The notes beneath the pieces were generated by a model. It made no database searches and had not been told where the DNA came from. It saw nothing but the letters and a program-made list of their open reading frames with translations. From an uncultured Mollicutes bacterium (GTDB taxonomy: Bacteria > Bacillota_I > Bacilli_A > ML615J-28 > CAG-313), in contig UQBM01000004.1 of NCBI GenBank assembly GCA_900539265.1, forward strand, positions 24,141 to 88,140: a DNA stretch of 64,000 nt. Reading direction: 5' to 3'. The position numbers and the translations under genes were made by a program. Shown piece after piece: positions 7,984 through 17,904 of this stretch; the first letter of the stretch is position 1, and each line of letters starts with the position of its first letter.

Positions 7984-9651
7984 ATGTTAACTGATATTGA
8001 AATTGCGCAATCAATTCAACCTAAGAATATCAAAGAAATTGCTAGAAATGCAGGAATTGATGAAAAGTATTTAGAACAATATGGCAATTATAAGGCTAAG
8101 GTTGATCTTTCTATTATGAAAGATTTAAAAAAGGATCATTCTAAATTGATTCTTGTTACCGCAATCACACCAACTCCTGCTGGTGAAGGAAAGACTACTA
8201 CGACAATTGGACTTGCTGATGGTCTAAAACAAATAGGTAAAAATGTAATGGTGGCATTAAGAGAACCATCGCTTGGACCAGTTTTTGGAATTAAAGGTGG
8301 AGCAGCAGGTGGTGGATATGCGCAAGTTGTGCCAATGGAAGATATTAATCTGCATTTTACTGGTGATTTTCATGCAATAGGTGCGGCTAATAACTTACTT
8401 GCTGCAATGCTTGATAATCATATTTATCAAGGTAATGAATTAGGAATTGATTTAAATAAAATTACGTGGCACAGATGTGTTGATATGAATGATCGTCAAC
8501 TGCGTTTTATTACCGATGGACAAGGTGGTAAATTTAATGGGGTTGAAAGACAAGATAGTTATGATATAACTGTTGCTTCTGAAATTATGGCCGTTTTATG
8601 TTTAGCAAGTTCTATTAGTGATTTGAAAAAACGTCTTGGTCAGATAATTGTTGGATATACTAGCGATGATAAGCCTATTACTGCTCACGATTTAAAAGCA
8701 GAAGGGGCTATGGCTGCACTTTTAAAAGATGCTTTAAAGCCAAATTTAGTTCAGACTTTAGAACATACACCAGCACTTGTGCATGGTGGACCATTTGCTA
8801 ATATTGCTCATGGTTGTAATTCGGTAGTAGCAACGAAACTTGCTTTAAAATTAGGTGATTATGTTGTTACAGAGGCTGGTTTTGGTGCTGATCTTGGAGC
8901 TGAGAAATTTTTAGATATTAAGTGTCGAGTAGCGGGATTAAAGCCAGATGCAGTGGTAATTGTTGCGACAATTAGAGCTTTAAAGATGCATGGTGGTATG
9001 CCTAAGGAACTTTTAGCAAATGAGGATTTAACTGCTTTAGAAAAAGGTCTCCCTAATCTTTTAAGACATGTTTCCAATATTACAAATGTTTATAAATTAC
9101 CATCAGTAGTTGCCATTAACCGCTTTCCTACCGACACTGATCAAGAAATTGCCTTAATTATACAAAAATGTCAAGAACTTGGTGTTCATGTGGTTTTATC
9201 GACTGTTTGGGAAAATGGTGGACAAGGTGGTATTGAATTAGCAAAAGAGGTTGTCAAACTTTGTGAAGAAAAAAATGATTTTACCTTTAGTTATGAAACA
9301 AATCTATCTATTGAAGAAAAAATTGAGGCTGTTGTGACTAAAATATATGGTGGCAGCAAAATTAAAATCTTAAATAGTGCTAAAGAACAAATTAAAAGAC
9401 TTGAAGAATTAGGGTTTGGTAACTTACCTATTTGTATAGCTAAAACTCAATATAGTTTTTCCGATGATGCAACGAAACTTGGTGCCCCTTGTGATTTTAT
9501 CGTTACGGTAAGAAATGTTAAGATTAGTGCAGGAGCAGGATTTATCGTAGTTTTGACGGGTAAAATCATGACAATGCCAGGTCTTCCAAAGGTTCCTGCT
9601 GCTGAGGGAATTGATGTTGATGATGATGGGAAAATTTATGGTTTATTTTAA
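7984..9651 (+). CDS. fhs: formate--tetrahydrofolate ligase
   Basis: It makes 10-formyl-THF from formate, THF and ATP in the cytosol, feeding purine and fMet-tRNA synthesis. It is 555 residues, normal for the family. The nucleotide-binding loop TPTPAGEGKTTTTIGLADGL is intact, as are REPSLGPVFGIKGGAAGGGYAQV and the TGDFHAI segment. It has an AAGGAGG ribosome site and is monocistronic between the coat-like pair and the pyr operon. No terminator is visible after it, so some read-through into the pyr leader is possible. Confidence 0.97.
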   Translation: MLTDIEIAQSIQPKNIKEIARNAGIDEKYLEQYGNYKAKVDLSIMKDLKKDHSKLILVTAITPTPAGEGKTTTTIGLADGLKQIGKNVMVALREPSLGPVFGIKGGAAGGGYAQVVPMEDINLHFTGDFHAIGAANNLLAAMLDNHIYQGNELGIDLNKITWHRCVDMNDRQLRFITDGQGGKFNGVERQDSYDITVASEIMAVLCLASSISDLKKRLGQIIVGYTSDDKPITAHDLKAEGAMAALLKDALKPNLVQTLEHTPALVHGGPFANIAHGCNSVVATKLALKLGDYVVTEAGFGADLGAEKFLDIKCRVAGLKPDAVVIVATIRALKMHGGMPKELLANEDLTALEKGLPNLLRHVSNITNVYKLPSVVAINRFPTDTDQEIALIIQKCQELGVHVVLSTVWENGGQGGIELAKEVVKLCEEKNDFTFSYETNLSIEEKIEAVVTKIYGGSKIKILNSAKEQIKRLEELGFGNLPICIAKTQYSFSDDATKLGAPCDFIVTVRNVKISAGAGFIVVLTGKIMTMPGLPKVPAAEGIDVDDDGKIYGLF

Positions 9652-9693
9652 ATAAAAAATATTTGCAAATTATGTGCTAAATAGAAATAATTT

Positions 9694-9702
9694 TGGTATA
9701 AT
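9694..9702 (+). promoter_or_regulatory. extended -10 promoter of the pyr operon
   Basis: TGG-TATAAT (TGn motif plus a perfect -10 at 9697-9702) with no good -35. The start point is expected near 9709, giving a leader of about 30 nt before the leader ORF. Confidence 0.7.
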
Positions 9703-9737
9703 ATCCAAAAGTATAAAATAATTGAAGAGGTAGTGCT

Positions 9738-9836
9738 ATGAATAAAAAGGGAACAACTAAATTTTCATTCAATAATGGATATGAAAAGTTAGCCTTCTTT
9801 TTCTCATTTTTTAGCATTAAGATGATTGTAAAATAA
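9738..9836 (+). CDS. pyr operon leader peptide (UTP-sensing attenuator type)
   Basis: This 32-residue ORF has a good ribosome site (AGAGG, 7 nt upstream). Its second half is LAFFFSFFSIKMIVK. The Phe/Ser codons create a U-rich mRNA tract at 9795-9812, 14 of 18 bases T, located 19-36 nt before the attenuator stem. The stop codon TAA (9834-9836) sits inside the left arm of the terminator hairpin. This arrangement (leader ORF, U-rich pause tract, overlapping intrinsic terminator, pyrB) is that of the E. coli pyrBI attenuator. There, low UTP makes polymerase pause on the U tract so that the trailing ribosome disrupts the terminator. Function is inferred; the ORF and hairpin are directly visible. 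Confidence 0.75.
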   Translation: MNKKGTTKFSFNNGYEKLAFFFSFFSIKMIVK

Positions 9837-9863
9837 CTTGATTTTTTCAAGTTATTTTTTATT
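9831..9863 (+). terminator. pyr attenuator (intrinsic terminator between leader and pyrB)
   Basis: An 11-bp perfect stem (9831-9841 with 9847-9857), a T5 loop and a T-rich tail. The left arm includes the last codon and stop of the leader ORF. Confidence 0.85.
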
Positions 9864-9882
9864 TTAATTAGGAGGTAATAAA

Positions 9883-10758
9883 GTGAAAAATTTATTTAGT
9901 TTACGTGAATTATCAAACGAAGAAATTAAACGTATTTTAGATGATGCAATGGCTTTTGAAAATGGTCTACAATATGATTTATCCAATAAAATGATTGCTA
10001 ATCTTTTTTTTGAACCATCAACAAGAACTCAATATTCCTTTCAAGTTGCACAGGCTAAATTAAAGATGAAAAGCATAAATTTTAATCCAGTTGGTTCTTC
10101 TTTAACGAAAGGAGAAAGTTTTTATGATACAGTTAAAACTTTTGCTTCCTTTGGAATTGATGCCCTTGTTATTCGCCATGTTCAAAATCGCTATTATGAT
10201 GAACTTAAAAATCTTAATATTCCGATTATTAATGCTGGGGATGGAACAGGTGATCATCCAACTCAAACTCTTTTAGATTTATATACGATTTATAAAGAAT
10301 TTAAACATTTTACAAATCTTAATATTTTAATTGTAGGAGATATTTTACATTCCAGAGTTGCTCATGGAGGACTTGACATTATGAGACGCCTTGGAATGAA
10401 TTGTTATATTGCGAGTCCTAATGAATATAAAGATGAAACATTAGGTTATCAATATGTTAATCTTAATGATAGCATTAAAGATATGGATGTTATTATGCTT
10501 TTAAGGGTCCAAAATGAAAGGCATCATGAAAAAAGCAAGATTACAAATGAGGAATATAATAGACTATATGGTCTAAATATAGAAAAGGTAGCTCTTATGA
10601 AAAAACAGGCAATTATTATGCATCCAGCTCCTTTTAATAGGGGTGTAGAAATTACTGATGAGGTTGTCGAATGTGAAAAATCAAGAATTTTTGCGCAAAT
10701 GACTAATGGTGTTTTTGTTAGACAAAGTATTTTGAAAAGGACTTTTACCGATGAATAA
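9883..10758 (+). CDS. pyrB: aspartate carbamoyltransferase catalytic subunit
   Basis: It condenses carbamoyl phosphate with aspartate. It is 291 residues, slightly short of the usual ~305. The carbamoyl-phosphate loop FFEPSTRTQYSF is present with Gln after STRT, followed by SSLTKGES (80s-loop Ser/Lys) and HPTQTLLDL. No pyrI regulatory gene follows. GTG start at 9883 with AGGAGG just upstream. First structural gene of the operon, directly after the attenuator, and overlapping pyrC by 8 bp. Confidence 0.95.
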   Translation: MKNLFSLRELSNEEIKRILDDAMAFENGLQYDLSNKMIANLFFEPSTRTQYSFQVAQAKLKMKSINFNPVGSSLTKGESFYDTVKTFASFGIDALVIRHVQNRYYDELKNLNIPIINAGDGTGDHPTQTLLDLYTIYKEFKHFTNLNILIVGDILHSRVAHGGLDIMRRLGMNCYIASPNEYKDETLGYQYVNLNDSIKDMDVIMLLRVQNERHHEKSKITNEEYNRLYGLNIEKVALMKKQAIIMHPAPFNRGVEITDEVVECEKSRIFAQMTNGVFVRQSILKRTFTDE

Positions 10759-12010
10759 AACAACGTTAAAAAATGGTTTAGTTTATTATCAATCATCGTT
10801 AGTAAAAGTAAATATTGTAATTGAAGGAAGTAAAATAATAAAGATTGGTTCAAATTTAGAAGAAGGAAAAATAATTGATTGTACAAATCAATTAATAGCT
10901 CCAGCTTTTATAGAAGCACATGCACATTTTAGAGAACCAGGTTTTGAATATAAAGAAACAATTAAAACTGGTAGTATGGCCGCTGCTAAAGGTGGTTATA
11001 CCAAAGTAATGATGATGCCTAATTTAAATCCTGCTCCTGATACTTTAAATAAAATTAAAAAAATGAAAGCAATTTGTCAAAAAGATAGTCTAATTGAATG
11101 TTATCCGCTTGCAACTATCACTAAAAAGCGTTTAGGTAAAGAGTTAGTCAATTTTGCTACTTTAAAAGATGAAGTAATTGGTTTTAGTGATGATGGAAGT
11201 GGAATTCAAAATAGTAAAGTTATATATGATGGTCTTTCTAAGTTAAAAGATGCTAAAAGTGTAATGATATGTCATTGTGAAGATGTGAATTTAGTGGAAG
11301 GAGGCGTTATTAGGGAATCAGATTATGCGAAACTTCATCATTATCGTGGAATTAATCCTTTAAGTGAAACGCTTGAGGCTATTAGAAATATGGAAATCGC
11401 ATATGTCTTAAATACTAGAATTCATCTATGCCATATTTCTAGTAGATACACAGTTTGGGCAATCAAACAATTTAAAAAGATGGGATGTAAAGTTAGTGCT
11501 GAGGTAACTCCTCACAATTTAATATTTACAATTAATGATATAGAAGATGATGGTCGATTTAAAATGAATCCTCCTCTTGGAGATGAAGAAGATCAAAAAG
11601 TTTTATTAGAAGGATTACTTGATGGGACAATTGATTTTATCGCTACTGATCATGCTCCTCATAGTGTTTTAGAAAAAAGTGGTGGCCTTAATAATAGTTT
11701 ATTTGGTATTGTTGGTTTAGAAACAGCTTTTTCATCAATGTATACATATTTTGTTAAAACAAAGAAGATGCCACTAGAATTATTACTAGACTTAATGAGC
11801 AAGAAAATTAGTGATAGTTTTAATATCAATGATAATCAAATAAAAGTTGGCAATGATGCCTCAATTGTGATTATTGATTTAAAACAAAAATTTATAGTAG
11901 ATTCAAATAAATTTCTTAGTAAAGGAAAATCATCCATTTTTGAGGGGAAAACATTATATGGAGTTATTGAAAAAACCATATCAAAAGGAGAAATAGTATA
12001 TGAAAAATAA
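10751..12010 (+). CDS. pyrC: dihydroorotase
   Basis: It cyclises carbamoyl aspartate to dihydroorotate. At 419 residues it is a type-I dihydroorotase of the amidohydrolase fold: metal ligands in EAHAHFREPG (Ala where many have Val), HCED, HLCHIS, and the catalytic Asp in IATDHAPHS. It overlaps pyrB by 8 bp and pyrAA by 11 bp, indicating tight translational coupling. Confidence 0.96.
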   Translation: MNKTTLKNGLVYYQSSLVKVNIVIEGSKIIKIGSNLEEGKIIDCTNQLIAPAFIEAHAHFREPGFEYKETIKTGSMAAAKGGYTKVMMMPNLNPAPDTLNKIKKMKAICQKDSLIECYPLATITKKRLGKELVNFATLKDEVIGFSDDGSGIQNSKVIYDGLSKLKDAKSVMICHCEDVNLVEGGVIRESDYAKLHHYRGINPLSETLEAIRNMEIAYVLNTRIHLCHISSRYTVWAIKQFKKMGCKVSAEVTPHNLIFTINDIEDDGRFKMNPPLGDEEDQKVLLEGLLDGTIDFIATDHAPHSVLEKSGGLNNSLFGIVGLETAFSSMYTYFVKTKKMPLELLLDLMSKKISDSFNINDNQIKVGNDASIVIIDLKQKFIVDSNKFLSKGKSSIFEGKTLYGVIEKTISKGEIVYEK

Positions 12011-13094
12011 GAAATTAGTATTAGCAAGTGGTGAAATTTTTTATGGAATTGGTTATGCTAGTGATGTTGAGACCATAGCTGAAATTGTTTTTAATACTTC
12101 AATGGTTGGCTATCAAGAGATAGTAACTGATCCATCATATTATGGTCAAATTGTAGTTATGAGTTATCCTTTAATCGGAAATTATGGGGTCAATCAAGAT
12201 GATATTGAATCTCGTCAAATTTTTTTAAGTGGTCTTGTTATTAAAGATTATAATGATTTTCCATCTAATTTTAGATGCCAAAAAGAATTACAAAAATTGC
12301 TTGAAGAAAACAATGTTCCTCTTATTAGCGATGTTGATACTAGAAAAATTGTTAGAATAATTCGAGAAAAAGGATCAATGCCTGCCATTATTACAGATGC
12401 GTTAACTCCTAATGACAAATGTTTGGAAAAACTTCAAAATTATAGTTATAAAAAAAATCAAGTTAGTAATGTTTCCCTTACAAAGGTTGCCACATATGAT
12501 GTTTTAGATTATAGATATGTAGTTGTTTGTATAGATTTTGGTTGTAAATATAACATTATTCGAAAATTGAATGCTTTTAAATGTAAGGTCATAGTTGTGC
12601 CTTATGATACATCATATCAAGAAATAGTAAAGTATCAACCAGATGGTTTATTCTTATCAAATGGGCCAGGAGATCCTACAGATAATAAAGTGGCAATTGA
12701 AGTGGTTAAAAACTTAAAAGGAAAATTGCCAATCTTTGGTATATGTTTAGGTCATCAAATTATTAGTCTTGCTAGTGGAGCAACTACTTATAAATTAAGA
12801 TTTGGTCATCGTGGTGCTAATCATCCAGTTAAAAATTTAGAAACTCAAAAAATCGAAATTACTCCACAAAATCATTCTTTTGCTGTCGAAAAGCAATCAC
12901 TTGAAAAAACAGATTTAAGCATATCGCATATAAATTTGCTTGATGATACAATAGAAGGACTTGAAAATAAGGATCAAATGATTTTTAGTGTGCAGTATCA
13001 TCCAGAAGCTAGTTCTGGACCTGAAGATAGTGAGTATTTATTTTCTAAATTTATTAATTATATGGAGAAATTCAAAGGAGAAAAAAATGCCTAA
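12000..13094 (+). CDS. carA: carbamoyl-phosphate synthase small (glutaminase) subunit
   Basis: It is 364 residues. The N-terminal CPSase_sm_chain domain (ASGEIFYGIGYA..FNTSMVGYQEIVTDPSYYGQI) is followed by a class-I glutamine amidotransferase with the nucleophile Cys in FGICLGHQ and the His/Glu pair in QYHPEAS. It passes ammonia to the large subunit. The ATG at 12000 lies within the end of pyrC (AAAGGAG upstream). It overlaps carB by 8 bp. Called pyrAA in Bacillus nomenclature. Confidence 0.96.
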   Translation: MKNKKLVLASGEIFYGIGYASDVETIAEIVFNTSMVGYQEIVTDPSYYGQIVVMSYPLIGNYGVNQDDIESRQIFLSGLVIKDYNDFPSNFRCQKELQKLLEENNVPLISDVDTRKIVRIIREKGSMPAIITDALTPNDKCLEKLQNYSYKKNQVSNVSLTKVATYDVLDYRYVVVCIDFGCKYNIIRKLNAFKCKVIVVPYDTSYQEIVKYQPDGLFLSNGPGDPTDNKVAIEVVKNLKGKLPIFGICLGHQIISLASGATTYKLRFGHRGANHPVKNLETQKIEITPQNHSFAVEKQSLEKTDLSISHINLLDDTIEGLENKDQMIFSVQYHPEASSGPEDSEYLFSKFINYMEKFKGEKNA

Positions 13095-16000
13095 AAGAAA
13101 AGATATCAAAAAAATTTTAGTTATTGGGTCGGGACCAATTGTTATTGGTCAAGCAGCGGAATTTGATTATGCTGGAACACAGGCTTGTCTTGCTATTAAA
13201 GAAGAAGGATATGAGGTAGTCTTAATTAATTCAAATCCTGCAACAATTATGACTGATTATGCCATAGCTGATAAGGTATATATGGAACCCTTAAATTTAG
13301 AATTTGTTTCAAGAGTAATTAGAATGGAAAGACCTGATGGTATTGTTTGTACACTTGGAGGACAAACAGCCTTGAATTTAGCAGTTCAATTGGCCGAAAA
13401 GGGGATTTTAGAAGAATGTCAAACTGAGATTTTAGGAACAGATTTTACTTCAATTAAGCAAGCAGAAGATCGAGAGTTGTTTAAAGAATTATGTCAACGA
13501 ATTAAAGAGCCGATTTTAGAAAGTAAAACAGTTTTTACACTTGATGATGTTTTAGATGTTGCAAATGATATTGGCTATCCCATCATTGTAAGACCAGCTT
13601 TTACGTTAGGTGGTACTGGTGGTGGTTTTGCAAGTTCAGATGAAGAGCTATTACCATTAGCCAAACATGCTTTAGAATTATCACCAGTTAATCAAATTCT
13701 AATTGAAAAATCAATCAAGGGTTATAAAGAAATTGAATATGAGGTGATGAGGGATGCTAATGATACCGCAATTGCTATATGTAATATGGAAAATATTGAT
13801 CCTGTAGGAATTCATACTGGTGATTCAATGGTAGTTTGTCCAACACAAACTCTAACAAATAAGGAATGTCAAATGTTAAGAAATGCAGCTTTAAAAATTG
13901 TTAGAGCTCTTAAAATTAAGGGAGGTTGCAATGTTCAGTTTGCGCTTGACCCTAATTCTTTTACTTATTATGTAATTGAGGTTAATCCTAGGGTATCTAG
14001 ATCATCAGCTCTTGCATCTAAGGCATCGGGATATCCAATTGCAAGAGTTAGTGCTAAAATTGCTATTGGATTAAATTTAGATGAAATTAGAATTGCTAAT
14101 ACAATCGCAGCTTTTGAACCAGCCCTTGATTATGTTGTTACTAAGATTGCAAGATTTCCTTTTGATAAATTTGTGACTGCCAATAAAACTTTATCAACCC
14201 AAATGAAAGCAACCGGAGAAGTGATGAGCATTGGAAGAACTTTTGAAGAAAGTTTTTTGAAAGCAATTCGATCACTTGAAATAGGGGTTGATCATATTTA
14301 TCTTGAAAAGTTTGATAATCTTGATGCTAATTTTCTCAAAAATTATATTGTAGAAGCAACCGATGAAAGAATTTTTGCCATTGCTGAATTATTACGAAGA
14401 AATATAACAATTAGTGAAATATATGAATTGACAAAAATTGATAAATACTTTTTATATCGAATTAAAAGTATTATTGAATTAGAAAATCAACTTAAAAAAA
14501 ATTGTCACTTGAATAATATAAAAAAGGCTAAAAAGAAAGGCTTTAGTGATAGCTATTTGGGTAAACTTTTGGGTATTAGTGAATGTGAATTTTATAAATA
14601 TCGCTTGAAACATAATCTTTTTCCTGTTTATAAAATGATAGATACTTGTGCTGGTGAATTTGCTAGTTACATTCCTTACTTTTATTCAAGTTATGAAGAT
14701 GAAAATGAATCAATTGTTAGTAATAAGCCAAAAATTATTGTTTTAGGTTCTGGTCCAATCCGAATTGGACAAGGAGTTGAATTTGATTATTCAACTGTTC
14801 ATGCTATTTGGGCCATAAAGGAGATGGGTTATGAAGCAATTGTGATTAATAATAATCCTGAAACGGTATCAACAGACTATTTAGTTACGGATAAGTTATA
14901 TTTTGAACCTTTAACAATTGAAGATGTAATGAATATTGTACATCTTGAAAAACCTGCTGGTGTTATTGTTGAATTAGGTGGTCAAACAGCTATTAATCTT
15001 TGCGAAAGATTAGATAATCTAGAAGTACCCATTATTGGAACTGGAAGGGATGCGATTGCAAAAGCTGAAAATCGTGAACTATTTGAGGAACTTTTAAAAA
15101 AATTAAATATTTTGCGTCCGGCTGGCAAGACTGTGCTTTCTTTAACTGAAGGGTTAGAGGTTGCTAGAACGCTTGGTTATCCTGTTTTAGTTAGACCCTC
15201 ATATGTTTTAGGAGGAAGAGCTATGCAAGTAGTTTATAATGATAAAGGTCTTAAAAAATATCTTCATAATGCCTTTTTAGCATCATATAAACAGCCAGTT
15301 TTAATCGATAAATATATTATAGGTAAGGAATGTGAAATTGATGCTATCTGTGATGGTAATGATGTGGTGATTCCTGGTGTAATGGAATTAGTAGAAGGAA
15401 CTGGCATTCATTCTGGTGATTCTATTAGTGTTTATCCACCTATGACTTTGAGTTCAAAAGTAATTGATAAAATGGTTGATTATACAATTCAATTAGGAAA
15501 AGCAATTGGCATTATCGGTTTGTACAATATTCAATTTATTGTTGATAATAAAGAAGATGTTTATATTATTGAGGTTAATCCAAGAAGTAGTAGAACAATT
15601 CCTTTCATTTCTAAAGCTACTAAAGTCAATCTTGCCAATCTTGCTACAAAGGTAATCCTTGGTAAATCACTAAAAGATTTAGGTTATCAAACGGGGTTAC
15701 TACCAAAGCAAAATAAATATTATGTAAAAGCTCCAGCTTTTAGTTTTAGTAAACTTTCTGGAATGGATTTAGTATTGTCACCTGAAATGAAATCAACAGG
15801 GGAAGCCATAGGATATGATAGTTCTTTAAATAAGGCTTTATATAAAGCTTTGATTGCATCAAATATGAGAGTTGTTAATTATGGTACAATTTTTGTAACT
15901 TTATCTGATATGACTAAAGAAGAGGCACTACCTTTAATTAAAAGATTTTATGATTTAGGATTTAATATAGAGGCTACAAGTGGAACTGGTAAATTTTTAA

Positions 16001-16254
16001 AAGAACATGGAATTAGAACTAGAATTAAGAAAAAATTAAATCAAGGTAGTACTGAAATTCTTGATTCTCTTCGCAAAGGTCATATTGCTTATGTTATTAA
16101 TACTCCTGGTACTGATGAAACAATTAATACTGATGGATATTTGATTAGAAGGGTTGCAATTGAAAATAATGTTCCGTTGTTTACTTCTTTGTATACTGTT
16201 GGAGCTTTGCTTAATGTTTTAGATGAGATTACAATGAAAGTAGGAATGATCTAA
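13087..16254 (+). CDS. carB: carbamoyl-phosphate synthase large subunit
   Basis: It is 1055 residues with the duplicated ATP-grasp architecture: two SGP(I)xIGQ(G/A)xEFDY motifs near the starts of each half, two NPRxSRxxxxxSKA signatures, and a C-terminal MGS-like allosteric domain (from about 930), the usual site of UMP/PRPP control. I start at ATG 13087 (MPKRKDIKK); the frame is open back to 12988 but that part is inside carA. AAAGGAG precedes the start. pyrAB of Bacillus. Confidence 0.97.
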   Translation: MPKRKDIKKILVIGSGPIVIGQAAEFDYAGTQACLAIKEEGYEVVLINSNPATIMTDYAIADKVYMEPLNLEFVSRVIRMERPDGIVCTLGGQTALNLAVQLAEKGILEECQTEILGTDFTSIKQAEDRELFKELCQRIKEPILESKTVFTLDDVLDVANDIGYPIIVRPAFTLGGTGGGFASSDEELLPLAKHALELSPVNQILIEKSIKGYKEIEYEVMRDANDTAIAICNMENIDPVGIHTGDSMVVCPTQTLTNKECQMLRNAALKIVRALKIKGGCNVQFALDPNSFTYYVIEVNPRVSRSSALASKASGYPIARVSAKIAIGLNLDEIRIANTIAAFEPALDYVVTKIARFPFDKFVTANKTLSTQMKATGEVMSIGRTFEESFLKAIRSLEIGVDHIYLEKFDNLDANFLKNYIVEATDERIFAIAELLRRNITISEIYELTKIDKYFLYRIKSIIELENQLKKNCHLNNIKKAKKKGFSDSYLGKLLGISECEFYKYRLKHNLFPVYKMIDTCAGEFASYIPYFYSSYEDENESIVSNKPKIIVLGSGPIRIGQGVEFDYSTVHAIWAIKEMGYEAIVINNNPETVSTDYLVTDKLYFEPLTIEDVMNIVHLEKPAGVIVELGGQTAINLCERLDNLEVPIIGTGRDAIAKAENRELFEELLKKLNILRPAGKTVLSLTEGLEVARTLGYPVLVRPSYVLGGRAMQVVYNDKGLKKYLHNAFLASYKQPVLIDKYIIGKECEIDAICDGNDVVIPGVMELVEGTGIHSGDSISVYPPMTLSSKVIDKMVDYTIQLGKAIGIIGLYNIQFIVDNKEDVYIIEVNPRSSRTIPFISKATKVNLANLATKVILGKSLKDLGYQTGLLPKQNKYYVKAPAFSFSKLSGMDLVLSPEMKSTGEAIGYDSSLNKALYKALIASNMRVVNYGTIFVTLSDMTKEEALPLIKRFYDLGFNIEATSGTGKFLKEHGIRTRIKKKLNQGSTEILDSLRKGHIAYVINTPGTDETINTDGYLIRRVAIENNVPLFTSLYTVGALLNVLDEITMKVGMI

Positions 16255-16997
16255 TGTGTAGAATTATTGCTAAAGAATTTATAACTAAAGATGTGGTAAA
16301 ACTTACTTTTGAAAGTAAAAAAATAGCTGAATTGGCACTTCCAGGACAATTTGTTAACATATCAACATCAGACAATACGATGCTTTTAAAAAGACCTATA
16401 TCCATTTGTGAAGTTAAAGGAAATAATATTATTGTATGTTTTAAAATAATAGGAAAAGGGACTCAAAAAATAAGTGAAAAAAAAGTGAATGATACTATTG
16501 AGGTAATAGGTCCACTTGGTAATGGCTTTCCTTTCATCAAAAAGCGTAAATTATTATTAATTGGGGGGGGAATTGGTATTTTTCCTTTACTTGAGGTTGC
16601 AAAAAGAGCCTATAAAGATAATGAATTGCAAATCATTTTAGCGGCTCGTACCAAAGATGAACTATATTTACAAGAAGAATTTAAAAAATATGGCAAAATT
16701 TATCTTTTAACCGATGATGGTAGTAGCGGTTATCAAAAAAATCCTTTAGAATTTTTAGATACTTATGAAGTTACTTTTGATGTTTTTTTTGCTTGTGGTC
16801 CTAAGATTTTATTGCAAAAGTTAGATGAAAAATATTATCAAAACAAAGAAGGTTATCTCTCCTATGAAGAAAGAATGGCTTGTGGTATTGGGGCTTGTTA
16901 TGGATGCGTTGTAGGAGCAACTATTGCTAATGGTTATGTACGAGTTTGTAAAGATGGTCCTATTTTTCCTTTGGGGGTATTAAAATATGAATCTTAA
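16254..16997 (+). CDS. pyrK: dihydroorotate dehydrogenase electron-transfer subunit
   Basis: This 247-residue ferredoxin-reductase-type flavoprotein has an FAD domain with KRPISICE, an NAD-binding GGGIGIFPLLEVAK, and a C-terminal 2Fe-2S loop with Cys in MACGIGACYGCVVGA and VCKDGPIF. It pairs with PyrD to make the NAD-dependent class 1B enzyme. The start overlaps the carB stop (TAATG), and it overlaps pyrD by 11 bp. Confidence 0.95.
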   Translation: MCRIIAKEFITKDVVKLTFESKKIAELALPGQFVNISTSDNTMLLKRPISICEVKGNNIIVCFKIIGKGTQKISEKKVNDTIEVIGPLGNGFPFIKKRKLLLIGGGIGIFPLLEVAKRAYKDNELQIILAARTKDELYLQEEFKKYGKIYLLTDDGSSGYQKNPLEFLDTYEVTFDVFFACGPKILLQKLDEKYYQNKEGYLSYEERMACGIGACYGCVVGATIANGYVRVCKDGPIFPLGVLKYES

Positions 16998-17895
16998 AGT
17001 TAAATTACCTGGTCTTGATTTAAAAAATCCTATTATTCCCGCAAGCGGTACTTTTGGTTTTGGTGAAGAATTTGCTAGTTATTATGATTTAAATATACTA
17101 GGCTCAATTATGATTAAGGCAACTACTGAAAAAAAGAGAATGGGAAATTGTGGACCAAGGATTGCGGAAACAACCGCGGGTATGTTAAATTCTATTGGTT
17201 TACAAAATCCTGGTTTAGAGAAAGTTATTAACGAAAAACTCCCATTTCTTGCACAATATAATTTACCAATTATTGCAAACGTTGCAGGGACAAGTCTTGA
17301 TGAATATGTCTTGGTCGCAAAAGAACTATCAAAAGTTACAAATGTTGGTGCTTTAGAAATTAATATTAGTTGTCCAAATGTAACAAAAGGAGGAATGGGG
17401 TTTGGAACAGATGCTAAATTGGTATATGAACTAACAAAAAAAATAAAAGAGGTATCTTTGAAACCAGTTTATATAAAATTAAGTCCTAATGTAACCAATA
17501 TTGTTGAAATTGCAACCGCTGCTAAACAGGGAGGAGCCGATGGATTAACGTTAATTAATACACTGTTAGGAATGAGAATTGATTTAAAAACTGGTAAGCC
17601 TATTTTAGGTAATAAAATGGGAGGCTTTTCAGGTCCTGCAATTAAGCCGGTAGCTCTTAGGATGGTCTATCAAGTATATGAAGCGGTTAAAATTCCTATT
17701 ATTGGAATGGGAGGGATTGCCAGTGCCGAGGATGTTTTAGAATTTTTATATGCAGGAGCAAGTGCTGTGGCAATAGGTACTATGAATTTAGTTGATCCAT
17801 ATATTTGTAAAAAAATAATAGATGATTTACCAAAAGTATTAGCAAAATATGGCTTTAATGATATTAACGAGGCCATTGGTTATGCACACAAGTAA
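16987..17895 (+). CDS. pyrD: dihydroorotate dehydrogenase class 1B, catalytic subunit
   Basis: A 302-residue FMN TIM barrel with PASGTFGFGEE, the active-site Cys in INISCPNV, and the FMN phosphate segments GMGGIAS and AGASAVAIGT. It oxidises dihydroorotate to orotate and sends electrons through PyrK to NAD. The overlap with pyrK matches their stoichiometric complex. Confidence 0.96.
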   Translation: MNLKVKLPGLDLKNPIIPASGTFGFGEEFASYYDLNILGSIMIKATTEKKRMGNCGPRIAETTAGMLNSIGLQNPGLEKVINEKLPFLAQYNLPIIANVAGTSLDEYVLVAKELSKVTNVGALEINISCPNVTKGGMGFGTDAKLVYELTKKIKEVSLKPVYIKLSPNVTNIVEIATAAKQGGADGLTLINTLLGMRIDLKTGKPILGNKMGGFSGPAIKPVALRMVYQVYEAVKIPIIGMGGIASAEDVLEFLYAGASAVAIGTMNLVDPYICKKIIDDLPKVLAKYGFNDINEAIGYAHK

Positions 17896-17904
17896 GGAGG
17901 AAAT

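Noticed and set aside
9703..9882. PyrR-binding attenuator in the pyr leader
   Set aside because: The leader is short, shows no PyrR binding-loop consensus or antiterminator pairing, and is filled by the leader ORF and one terminator.
12988..13086. Upstream extension of carB
   Set aside because: It lies within carA, has no similarity to CarB, and ATG 13087 has its own ribosome site.
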